Assembly: GCA_947373185.1 (NCBI GenBank)
Contig: CANBWP010000011.1
Coordinates: 1-64,000, forward strand
Source of the DNA: Comamonadaceae bacterium
Lineage (GTDB): Bacteria; Pseudomonadota; Gammaproteobacteria; Burkholderiales; Burkholderiaceae_C
Reading direction: 5' to 3'
Length of the DNA stretch: 64,000 bases
The position numbers and the translations under genes were made by a program. Shown here in pieces: positions 35,246 to 43,197 of the stretch. The notes beneath the pieces were generated by a model. That model searched no databases, was not told the origin of the DNA, and was given only the letters and a program-made list of their open reading frames with translations. How positions within the stretch are numbered: position 1 is the stretch's first letter; the number at the start of each line of letters is the position of its first letter.

Positions 35246-36529
35246 ATGTTGAAAAAAGAGCAAAACGACCTGGTCACACAAACAGGACCTGGCACCCCTA
35301 TGGGCAATGTCTTCCGGCGCTATTGGATGCCGGCCTTGCTGTCACAGCAGTTGCCTGGCCCAGATTGCGATCCTGTTCGCCTCGAATTGTTTTCAGAAAA
35401 AATGGTGGCCTTTCGCGACACCCAAGGCCGCTTGGGCTTGATCGATGAATTCTGCGCCCACCGTGGTGTGTCTTTGTGGTTTGGTCGGAATGAAGAAAAT
35501 GGTTTGCGTTGCCCCTACCACGGCTGGAAATTTGACATCAAGGGCCAATGCACCGAAGTGCCCTCCGAGCCCACCTCCGGCTACTGTGACCGCATCAAGC
35601 TGAAGTCTTATCCCATGATTGAACGCGGTGGTGTGATCTGGGTCTACATGGGCCCTGCCGACAAGCAACCGCCCTTGCCTGAATATGAATTTGCCACAGT
35701 GCCGGCCGAGCAGTCGTACATGTCCAAGCGCTACCAAGAGTGCAATTGGCTTCAAGCCTTGGAAGGCGGCATTGACTCCAGCCACGTGTCGTTCTTGCAC
35801 AGCGGCAGTTTGAACACCGACCCTTTGTTCAAAGGTGCCAAAGGCAACCAATACAACCTCAGCGACTTGAGCCCTGTCTTTGAAGTGGCCGAGTCCACAG
35901 GCGGCTTGTTCATTGGCGCAAGGCGCAATGCAGAAGACGATCAGTACTACTGGCGCATCACGCCTTGGCTCATGCCCAACTTCACGGTGGTCCCCCCGCG
36001 TGGCGATCACCCTGTGCACGGCCACTTCTGGGTGCCTGTCAATGACCATGCTTGCTGGGCTTGGAGCTTTGACTACCACCCCACGCGCGCGTTGACGCAT
36101 GCGGAGCGCTCCGCGATGGAGGGCGGTGCCAGTGTTCACGTGAAGGTCGATGCCGACTACAAACCTTTGCAGCGCAAAGAGAACAATTACGGCATGGACC
36201 GTGATGCGCAACGCCAGCGTATTTTCTACAGCGGCATTGAAGGCATTGGCATTCAGGATGCGTCCTTGCAGGAAAGCATGGGCACCATCCAAGATCGGAC
36301 CAAAGAGAATTTGGTGTCCACGGACAACGGCATCATCATGACGCGTCAACGTTTGATGAAAGCGGCCAAAGCCTTGGCAGAAGATCCGAACACCCAGTTG
36401 CCAGGCATTGACCCCGAAGCGCAGAAAGTTCGATCGGCCGCTGTGTTGTTAAAGCGTGATTTGGTTTTCAAAGATGCGGCCAAGGAGGCTTTGCGGGCAT
36501 CACCAGGGAAGCCGCACAGCTCCGTCTGA
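35246..36529 (+). CDS. Rieske 2Fe-2S aromatic ring-hydroxylating oxygenase, alpha-type (copy 1; phthalate oxygenase-like)
   Basis: CAHRGVSLWFGRNEENGLRCPYHGW Rieske motif; mononuclear Fe motif GGIDSSHVSFLH. Confidence 0.92.
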   Translation: MLKKEQNDLVTQTGPGTPMGNVFRRYWMPALLSQQLPGPDCDPVRLELFSEKMVAFRDTQGRLGLIDEFCAHRGVSLWFGRNEENGLRCPYHGWKFDIKGQCTEVPSEPTSGYCDRIKLKSYPMIERGGVIWVYMGPADKQPPLPEYEFATVPAEQSYMSKRYQECNWLQALEGGIDSSHVSFLHSGSLNTDPLFKGAKGNQYNLSDLSPVFEVAESTGGLFIGARRNAEDDQYYWRITPWLMPNFTVVPPRGDHPVHGHFWVPVNDHACWAWSFDYHPTRALTHAERSAMEGGASVHVKVDADYKPLQRKENNYGMDRDAQRQRIFYSGIEGIGIQDASLQESMGTIQDRTKENLVSTDNGIIMTRQRLMKAAKALAEDPNTQLPGIDPEAQKVRSAAVLLKRDLVFKDAAKEALRASPGKPHSSV

Positions 36530-36554
36530 ACTTGAAATGCTGTGAGAATTGCTC

Positions 36555-36592
36555 GTTCCCATATAAGGAACGTCGGTTCTCTATGCTTGACA
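36555..36592. promoter_or_regulatory. Operator-like element, site 2 (upstream of second Bug protein); right half degenerate
   Basis: GTTCC-catataa-GGAAC-gtcg-GTTCT-ctatgct-TGACA. Confidence 0.55.
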
Positions 36593-36641
36593 GAGAGGCA
36601 CGTTTCACGGACAGTTCAGGGCTTACCCCTACACGGTTTGC

Positions 36642-37664
36642 TTGAAGGATTTGAACTTGAAACGCTTTTCTCTGATTCTAGGAATCATTCGTCATCAGGC
36701 CTTGGCCTACGGCTTGGGCATGGGCATTTGTGTTGCTGGCAGCATGGCTGCGGGCCTCGCCCAAGCGCAAGACGCTGCCTGGCCACAACGTGCCGTCAAA
36801 ATTATTGTTCCTTATGCTGCAGGCGGAAGTTCTGACAGCTTGGGACGGCTGATCTCTGTCGGCCTGACAGATGCTTTGAAACAACCCTTTGTGATCGAAA
36901 ACAAGGGTGGGGCAGGCGGCATGATTGGTTCACAACAAGTTTCCAAGTCAGCCCCCGATGGTTACAACTTGGTCATTTCGGGTGTGGCATCACACGTGAT
37001 TGGCCCTTCAGAAAATCCGAAAACTTACGATCCGGTCAAAGACTTCACACACATTGCGATGTTGGGTGGGCCCCCTATCGTGTTGGCGGTGAATGCACAA
37101 TTGCCCGTCACCGATTTGAAAAGCTTCATTGCTTATGCCAAAGCAAATCCTGTCAGCTGGGGCTCCCCTGGCAAAGGCACACATGGTTATTTGATTGGCG
37201 AAGCGTTTGAAGTGATGGCCAAAACCGACATGCAACATGTGGCTTACAAGGGCGGAAGTCCCGCAGTGGCAGATACCATTGCCGGCCACATCCCGGCATT
37301 GTTCACCACACTGTCGACAGCCAGTGCGCAGATTCAGGCAGGCAAACTGCGGGCTTTGGCGATCACATCATCCAAACGCATGCCCGAGTTTCCCAACGTG
37401 CCGACATTTGCGGAACAGGGATTTCCAAAGCTGGTGGCGCTCACATGGTTCTCATTGTCAGGTCCCCCAGGGATGCCGCCTGCGGTGGTCGACAAATTGA
37501 ACAAGGAAGTGCGCAAGATCATGCAAAGCCATACAGCGAAGGACTTGTTGGCCAAAAGTTCAATGGAAACCTTCGATTGGGACTCCGTCAGGTTTACCCA
37601 ATATGTGGGTGAAGAACTGAAGCAATGGGCACCCATGATCAAAACGGTGAAGCCTGAAAACTGA
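36642..37664 (+). CDS. Tripartite tricarboxylate transporter substrate-binding protein (Bug family), orphan copy 2
   Basis: Signal peptide; WPQRAVKIIVPYAAGGSSDSLGRLI; NKGGAGGMIGSQQVSKSAPDGYNLV. Confidence 0.9.
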   Translation: MKDLNLKRFSLILGIIRHQALAYGLGMGICVAGSMAAGLAQAQDAAWPQRAVKIIVPYAAGGSSDSLGRLISVGLTDALKQPFVIENKGGAGGMIGSQQVSKSAPDGYNLVISGVASHVIGPSENPKTYDPVKDFTHIAMLGGPPIVLAVNAQLPVTDLKSFIAYAKANPVSWGSPGKGTHGYLIGEAFEVMAKTDMQHVAYKGGSPAVADTIAGHIPALFTTLSTASAQIQAGKLRALAITSSKRMPEFPNVPTFAEQGFPKLVALTWFSLSGPPGMPPAVVDKLNKEVRKIMQSHTAKDLLAKSSMETFDWDSVRFTQYVGEELKQWAPMIKTVKPEN

Positions 37665-37691
37665 TCTCAGGCGGTGTCGTGAAACCCCCAC

Positions 37692-37722
37692 AAAAAAAGG
37701 CCCTGAAAAGGGCCTTTTTTTT
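37692..37722. terminator. Bidirectional intrinsic terminator
   Basis: AAAAAAAGGCCCTgaaaAGGGCCTTTTTTTT between convergent genes. Confidence 0.92.
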
Positions 37723-37763
37723 CACGCTGATGTGAGAAAAAGGATTGCGCCTTTGTCTCAAAT

Positions 37764-38081
37764 TCAGGCTTCGATTTCGATCTCATCGCCCTGCACACGG
37801 GCTTTGTAGGTTTTCAGGGGGATCATGCAAGGCGCAGCGACCACGGCCCCAGTTTTGATGTTGAAGGAGCCGTTGTGAAAGTCACATTCGACCACATCAC
37901 CCTCGATAGGACCTTCTGACAAAGAGCCTGGGCCGTGTGTGCAGGTATCGTCTGTGACGTAGTATTCACCGTCGATATTGAACACAGCCAAGGTCAGTCC
38001 ATCTTTTTCGACCTTGATGGCTTTACCTTCTGCAACTTCTGCAGCTTTGCACAAAGAGAGAAAACGGCACGCACCCGACAT
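37764..38081 (-). CDS. Rieske 2Fe-2S ferredoxin (non-haem oxygenase ferredoxin subunit)
   Basis: DTCTHGPGSLSEGPIEGDVVECDFHNGSFNIKTG. Confidence 0.92.
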   Translation of the reverse strand: MSGACRFLSLCKAAEVAEGKAIKVEKDGLTLAVFNIDGEYYVTDDTCTHGPGSLSEGPIEGDVVECDFHNGSFNIKTGAVVAAPCMIPLKTYKARVQGDEIEIEA

Positions 38082-38125
38082 AAAGAATCTCCAGTTGACA
38101 ATGACAAGTCGCTGATGATAACCTC

Positions 38126-38162
38126 GTTTCTAATGAAAGAACATTGTTCCTTTATGAGGAAC
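38126..38162. promoter_or_regulatory. 37-bp operator-like element, site 3 (divergent ferredoxin / Rieske 2 promoter region)
   Basis: GTTTC-taatgaa-AGAAC-att-GTTCC-tttatga-GGAAC. Confidence 0.72.
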
Positions 38163-38241
38163 GGTTAATTCAGCGAAAATTTCACACCGAAATACCCACC
38201 ATTTTATGACCCCGTGCAGATGCACTTGAGGAGAAACTTGC

Positions 38242-39525
38242 ATGTTGAAAAAAGAACTCAATGACTTGGTAACCCAAACCGGCCCCGGTACGGCCATGGG
38301 CAATGTGTTCCGTCGTTACTGGCTGCCCGCTTTGTTGTCAGAACAACTGCCCGGCCCAGATTGCGAGCCTGTGCGTTTGGAGTTGTTGTCAGAAAAAATG
38401 CTGGCCTTCCGTGACACCGAAGGCAAGCTGGGTTTGATCGATGAGTTTTGCGCCCACCGTGGCGTGTCTTTGTGGTTTGGCCGCAATGAAGAGAACGGCA
38501 TTCGCTGCCCTTATCACGGCTGGAAATACGATGTGAATGGCAATTGCACAGACGTGCCTTCCGAGCCTACATCAGGTTACTGCGAGCGCATCAAGCTCAA
38601 GTCTTACCCCATGGTGGAGCGCGGTGGCGTGATCTGGGTTTACATGGGCCCTGCAGACAAGCAGCCGCCTTTGCCTGAGTGGGAATTTGCCACCTTGCCA
38701 CGCGAACACACATACATGTCTAAGCGTTTGCAAGCCAGCAACTGGTTGCAAGCCTTGGAAGGTGGTATTGACTCGAGCCATGTCTCCTTCTTGCACAGTG
38801 CATCTTTGAGCCGTGATCCCTTGTTCAAAGGCGCCAAGGGTAACCAGTACAACTTGAACGACTTGAGCCCCGTGTTTGAAGTGGTCGAAGCCGATGGTGG
38901 TTTGTTGGTGGGCGCACGACGCAATGCGGAAGACGACCAGTATTACTGGCGCATCACGCCTTGGATCATGCCTTGCTTCACCATGGTGCCCCCACGCGGT
39001 GACCACCCCGTGCACGGTCACTTCTGGGTTCCCATCAATGATCACACCTGCTGGACATGGAGTTTTGACTACCATCCCACACGTGCACTGACCACCGAAG
39101 AAGTAGATGCCATGAAAGGCGGCGCCAGCATTCACGTGAAAGTCGACAAAGACTACGTGCCGTTGCAGCGCATGGACAACGACTACCTGATGGACCGCAA
39201 GGCTCAAAAGGAAGGCATTTTGTACAGCGGCATCGAAGGCATCGGCATGCAAGATGCGTCCTTGCAAGAAAGCATGGGCAGCATTCAAGACCGCACCAAA
39301 GAAAACTTGGTCTCAACCGACAACGGCATCATCATGGCGCGTCAGCGTTTGATCAAAGCCGCGCGTGCTTTGGCTGAGAACCCAGACTTTGAATTGCCTG
39401 GCTTGAACCCCGAGCATCAAAAAGTTCGCTCTGTGGCCATGTTGATCAAGCGCGATGTGCATTACAAAGAAGGCGCCAAAGAGCACTTCAAGTCTGCACC
39501 TGGCAAGCCACACTCCAGCGTTTAA
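38242..39525 (+). CDS. Rieske 2Fe-2S ring-hydroxylating oxygenase, alpha-type (copy 2)
   Basis: CAHRGVSLWFGRNEENGIRCPYHGW; GGIDSSHVSFLH; same length (427 aa) as copy 1. Confidence 0.92.
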   Translation: MLKKELNDLVTQTGPGTAMGNVFRRYWLPALLSEQLPGPDCEPVRLELLSEKMLAFRDTEGKLGLIDEFCAHRGVSLWFGRNEENGIRCPYHGWKYDVNGNCTDVPSEPTSGYCERIKLKSYPMVERGGVIWVYMGPADKQPPLPEWEFATLPREHTYMSKRLQASNWLQALEGGIDSSHVSFLHSASLSRDPLFKGAKGNQYNLNDLSPVFEVVEADGGLLVGARRNAEDDQYYWRITPWIMPCFTMVPPRGDHPVHGHFWVPINDHTCWTWSFDYHPTRALTTEEVDAMKGGASIHVKVDKDYVPLQRMDNDYLMDRKAQKEGILYSGIEGIGMQDASLQESMGSIQDRTKENLVSTDNGIIMARQRLIKAARALAENPDFELPGLNPEHQKVRSVAMLIKRDVHYKEGAKEHFKSAPGKPHSSV

Positions 39526-39548
39526 TCGATCGATTCAAAGGACCACTC

Positions 39549-40658
39549 ATGGGACAAACATTCAAAGCCGCCGTGGCCATGCCCAACGGCACCATCGAGA
39601 TTCAAAACTTTCAAACGCCCGATCCCAAGCCGGATGCAGGCTTGTTGAAGGTGGCGGTCACCGGTGTCTGCGGTAGCGATTGGATGTTTTTCCAAGACTT
39701 CCCCAAGATCCAAGGCCCGGCCATTTTGGGTCATGAGACCGTGGGATACGTTCAGGAAGTGGGCGCCATTGCGGGCCCTAAATGGGGGGTCAAAGAAGGC
39801 GACTTGGTGGCCTTGGAAGAGTACCTGCCCTGTGGCCATTGTGACTTTTGCCGAAGCGGCGATTTCCGCTTGTGCAACGCCACCGATTGGCGCTTGGGCG
39901 GCCCACGTTATGGCGCCACTGGCTTGAGCCGTGGCTCTGGTTTGTGGGGCGGTTTTGCCCAGTACCAAGAACTGCACATGAACACCGTGTTTCACAAAGT
40001 ACCCGCAGGACTTGACCCCAAATATGCGGCTTTGGCCTTGCCGATGTCGAACGGCATTGAGTGGACGTACCTGCATGGTGGCGCCGGCCCTGGCCAAACG
40101 GTGTTGATTCAAGGACCAGGCCAACAAGGTTTGTCTTGTGTGGTGGCAGCGCGCGAAGCGGGTGTCGACAAAATCATTGTGACCGGCTTGAACACGCCGT
40201 CCGACAAAAAACGTTTGGCCATGGCCAAGCATCTGGGTGCCAGCCACACGGTGGCCATTGGCGATGACGATTTGCTCGAATCAGTGGCCGAAATCACGGG
40301 CGGCCAAATGGCCGACTTGGTGATCGACTGCGCATCCGGTGGCCCTGGCTCCGTGATCAGCGCCATTCAATTGGCACGCAAAAAAGGCCGCGTGATTTTG
40401 GGTGGCATCAAGCGCCAAAAAGTGCCGCAGTTTGACAGCGACATGATCATCGCCAAATTCCTGACGGTGAAGGGCATGCGCGGCCACAGCTATGAGTCGG
40501 TGGAATTGGCGCTGCAATTGATTGCCGGCAACCGCCACAACGTGAAAGACATGAGCACACACATGTTTGGTTTGGATCAAACCGAATATGCCATTCGCTC
40601 TTTGGTGGGTGAAGGCGCGGAAGACGCCATTCACATGACCATCAACCCTTGGCAATAA
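39549..40658 (+). CDS. Zinc-binding alcohol dehydrogenase (MDR family)
   Basis: GHETVGYVQEVG, CGHCDFCRSGDFRLC structural-Zn-like motif. Confidence 0.9.
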   Translation: MGQTFKAAVAMPNGTIEIQNFQTPDPKPDAGLLKVAVTGVCGSDWMFFQDFPKIQGPAILGHETVGYVQEVGAIAGPKWGVKEGDLVALEEYLPCGHCDFCRSGDFRLCNATDWRLGGPRYGATGLSRGSGLWGGFAQYQELHMNTVFHKVPAGLDPKYAALALPMSNGIEWTYLHGGAGPGQTVLIQGPGQQGLSCVVAAREAGVDKIIVTGLNTPSDKKRLAMAKHLGASHTVAIGDDDLLESVAEITGGQMADLVIDCASGGPGSVISAIQLARKKGRVILGGIKRQKVPQFDSDMIIAKFLTVKGMRGHSYESVELALQLIAGNRHNVKDMSTHMFGLDQTEYAIRSLVGEGAEDAIHMTINPWQ

Positions 40659-40669
40659 AGCCCAATCCG

Positions 40670-40704
40670 TTTCAAATCTTGGCTTTATGTGCCAAGGTTT
40701 GAAA
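40670..40704. terminator. Long stem-loop between convergent ADH and CobW genes
   Basis: TTTCAAATCTTGGC-tttatgt-GCCAAGGTTTGAAA (14-bp stem with one G-T pair). Confidence 0.6.
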
Positions 40705-41791
40705 TGCCTTGTTGCGCAAGCCACAGCGCCGAAGCCTCTGGCAGTGGGCTGCTCACAATGACGGTCAAGCCACTGCGGGTGCTGTCAGCCCAACGCAACT
40801 CATCTGCGCACACTTCAGCCTGTGTTTCAAACGGCGCCAACTGAATCACATGGCGGCCTTGTGCCGTTTCAACACGGCCTTTCAAGCGCAGCAACCCTGC
40901 CCCCAAGGTCTGTTGCAATGCATGCACCTGTTGCGTGAGTGCGTCGATGGACGGGTTGTCAGCAATTGGCCACCAAAGTGCTTGCGCGGCATGAACGTGT
41001 GCGTGTTCATCTGCATGTTCGCATACGCTGCAGTGCTCGCCAGGCTTGTGCAGGTGCAAGGCGTGTTGCTGATGCACCTCAACAGGTTTCATGGCGTTGA
41101 ACGTCAAAGGCGTATCAATGACTGCTTGACTTGCGGTCGACGGATGCGCCAAAGTGTCCAGCAACGTTTGGGCAGACAAGCTGGCGTGTGACGAGGACAA
41201 CAAACTCGGTGACGTCGCAAGTTCTAAATGCGCCAGTTGGTGACGAACTCGCAAGATCAATTCACCTAAGTTTGCAGCGCTGACCAAATCTGTTTTGGTG
41301 ATGACCAAGACATCTGCACCAGCCAATTGCGCGCGTGCTTCTGCGTGTTGTTTCAAAACGGCATCGGCCGTGCTGGCACTGAGGCAGGTGATGACGCCTG
41401 CCAAGCGGTAACGCTCGTTCAGTAAATCGCTGCTTCGCAAGGCCTGGGCGACCGGCCCAGGTTCAGCCAGACCTGTGGTCTCAATGACCAAGTTGGGAAA
41501 GCGGTGCATGCGCCGCTCTAGGCGCGCCCAAAACAAATCTTCAAGGGCTTCGGCCAGGCCAGGCAGACCGGTGCAACACACGCAGGCATTGGCCACCAGC
41601 GCGCTGCTTTCGGTGGCGCCACTCAGCAGTTGATTGTCCAGCCCGACCTCGCCCAGTTCATTGATCACCAGTGCGGCATCTTTGAAAGCGTCTTGCCCCA
41701 GCCAGGCTTTCAGGAGGCTGGTTTTGCCACTGCCCAAAAAGCCTGTGAGCAAATAGACAGGGATGCGTTTGTCGGGTGTGGGGGTGTTCAT
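40685..41791 (-). CDS. CobW/G3E-family GTPase (putative metallochaperone)
   Basis: YLLTGFLGSGKTSLL, CVCC metal motif, TKTD; His-rich segment HADEHAHVHAA. Confidence 0.92.
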   Translation of the reverse strand: MNTPTPDKRIPVYLLTGFLGSGKTSLLKAWLGQDAFKDAALVINELGEVGLDNQLLSGATESSALVANACVCCTGLPGLAEALEDLFWARLERRMHRFPNLVIETTGLAEPGPVAQALRSSDLLNERYRLAGVITCLSASTADAVLKQHAEARAQLAGADVLVITKTDLVSAANLGELILRVRHQLAHLELATSPSLLSSSHASLSAQTLLDTLAHPSTASQAVIDTPLTFNAMKPVEVHQQHALHLHKPGEHCSVCEHADEHAHVHAAQALWWPIADNPSIDALTQQVHALQQTLGAGLLRLKGRVETAQGRHVIQLAPFETQAEVCADELRWADSTRSGLTVIVSSPLPEASALWLAQQGISNLGT

Positions 41792-41856
41792 GGGATGAGG
41801 GTGTTTCTTCTGCGTATCATGCAGCCATTCGCTGACTATTTCTGCAAGGCATTTTC

Positions 41857-42327
41857 ATGGAACGCATCACGATCTCAATTGAAACGGAACTGGCTGGTAT
41901 TTTGGACCAGTTGACCGAGAAAAATGGCTATGCCTCACGCTCGGAAGCCATTCGAGATTTGATTCGTGGCTGGCATTCGCAAGAAACCCTGCGCCAAAAC
42001 GAAAGCGAACATTGCATCGCCCATTTGGGCTATGTGTACAACCACCACGATCGAACCATGGCGGAGCGCATTGCCAATTTGCAGCATGACCATCATGACC
42101 TGACGGTGTCCAGCATGCATTTGCACTTAGACCATGACAATTGTTTGGAAGTGGCATTTTTGCGGGGCAAAACCAAAGAGGTGAGGCAGTTTGCGCATCG
42201 CATCGTGGCTCAAACAGGTGTGCGCCACGGATCGGTTCAAATTGTGCCGGTTACTTTGGAAAAAGCAGCGAAGGGGCACGACCATGGGGATGGTGTCCAC
42301 CATGTGCACTTACAACCTGCCAGTTAG
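41857..42327 (+). CDS. nikR: Nickel-responsive regulator NikR
   Basis: Ribbon-helix-helix MERITISIETELAGILDQLTEKNGYASRSEAIRDLIR; Ni ligands in SSMHLHLDHDNCLEV. Confidence 0.93.
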   Translation: MERITISIETELAGILDQLTEKNGYASRSEAIRDLIRGWHSQETLRQNESEHCIAHLGYVYNHHDRTMAERIANLQHDHHDLTVSSMHLHLDHDNCLEVAFLRGKTKEVRQFAHRIVAQTGVRHGSVQIVPVTLEKAAKGHDHGDGVHHVHLQPAS

Positions 42328-43117
42328 CATTTTTTCGGCGGTACAAGCGGGCACTGACCCAGTAGACCAACACGGCAATGCCCGTCACGCCCAGGCCAAT
42401 GTAGGCGCCCCAAGCGTCCCAAATGACCTCTAAGTTTTCAAAATGCTGACTGGTGTGACCCACCGCCACCACCATCAGCGACAGCGCGGCAATGACGCCG
42501 CTCATGATGCGGCCAGCGTTGTGCGCCAGGTCATGGCTTCGGTTGACCAGCCAGTGCATGAGCAAGCCATTGCTGGTGTCGGCCAGTGTCATGCCCAGAC
42601 CAAAACTCAGCGCCATGGAAACGATGGCAAAGAAGCCGCCCAATTCGTGGCCTTTGGTCGCCATGAGTCCGGCTTGTGCCAAAGAGTCAAAGGAAATGGC
42701 AAACCCAAAACCCACGCCCATGGGATGAGCCAATGGGCCCATGGCTTGCAATATTTTTCGTTGAAAGGGACTGCCAGCGTGGTCATGGTCGTCGGTGCCT
42801 GAAAAGCAAAACTTCAAATTGCGGTAGGCCAGCCAGACCAAGAAAAAAGTAGAAATCCAAAGACCGACCGCATCCAGCCACTCCGGCAATTGAATGCCAT
42901 ACAGGTAGAAGGCAAAGGTCGCCAACAAAATGGTGAGGCTGTGGCCGCATGCAAATTGGAAACCCGTTAGGCGCGCTTTCCAGTAAGCGCTGCCGTTGTG
43001 GCGCAAGCGCGTCATGCCATCGACCACGGCAATGTGGTCGGGGTCAAGGCCATGCCTGAAGCCCAATGCGAGCAACAAACCAGACGTGGCGAGCAGTGAC
43101 GTGGTGTTCAAATCCAT
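42251..43117 (-). CDS. NicO/HoxN-type nickel/cobalt transporter
   Basis: GFRHGLDPDHIAVVDGMTR and GFQFACGHSLTILLATF metal-transport motifs; polytopic. Confidence 0.88.
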   Translation of the reverse strand: MDLNTTSLLATSGLLLALGFRHGLDPDHIAVVDGMTRLRHNGSAYWKARLTGFQFACGHSLTILLATFAFYLYGIQLPEWLDAVGLWISTFFLVWLAYRNLKFCFSGTDDHDHAGSPFQRKILQAMGPLAHPMGVGFGFAISFDSLAQAGLMATKGHELGGFFAIVSMALSFGLGMTLADTSNGLLMHWLVNRSHDLAHNAGRIMSGVIAALSLMVVAVGHTSQHFENLEVIWDAWGAYIGLGVTGIAVLVYWVSARLYRRKNANWQVVSAHGGHHPHGRAPSLLFPK

Positions 43118-43118
43118 G

Positions 43119-43145
43119 GTGTGATTTTCTTCTGAATCGTCATAC
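43119..43145. promoter_or_regulatory. Candidate NikR operator upstream of the Ni/Co transporter
   Basis: GTGTGA-N15-TCATAC, right half AATCGTCATAC; 1-2 nt upstream of the transporter start codon. Confidence 0.4.
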
Positions 43146-43197
43146 TTGTGCGCGAAAAAAAAGCACAGGGGCTGCGCTTTTTAGTGGCGGACACCGC

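Noticed and set aside
35393-36349. 318-aa minus-strand ORF antisense to Rieske oxygenase 1 (similar shadow at 38572-39288)
   Set aside because: The two shadow ORFs resemble each other only because the sense genes are paralogs.
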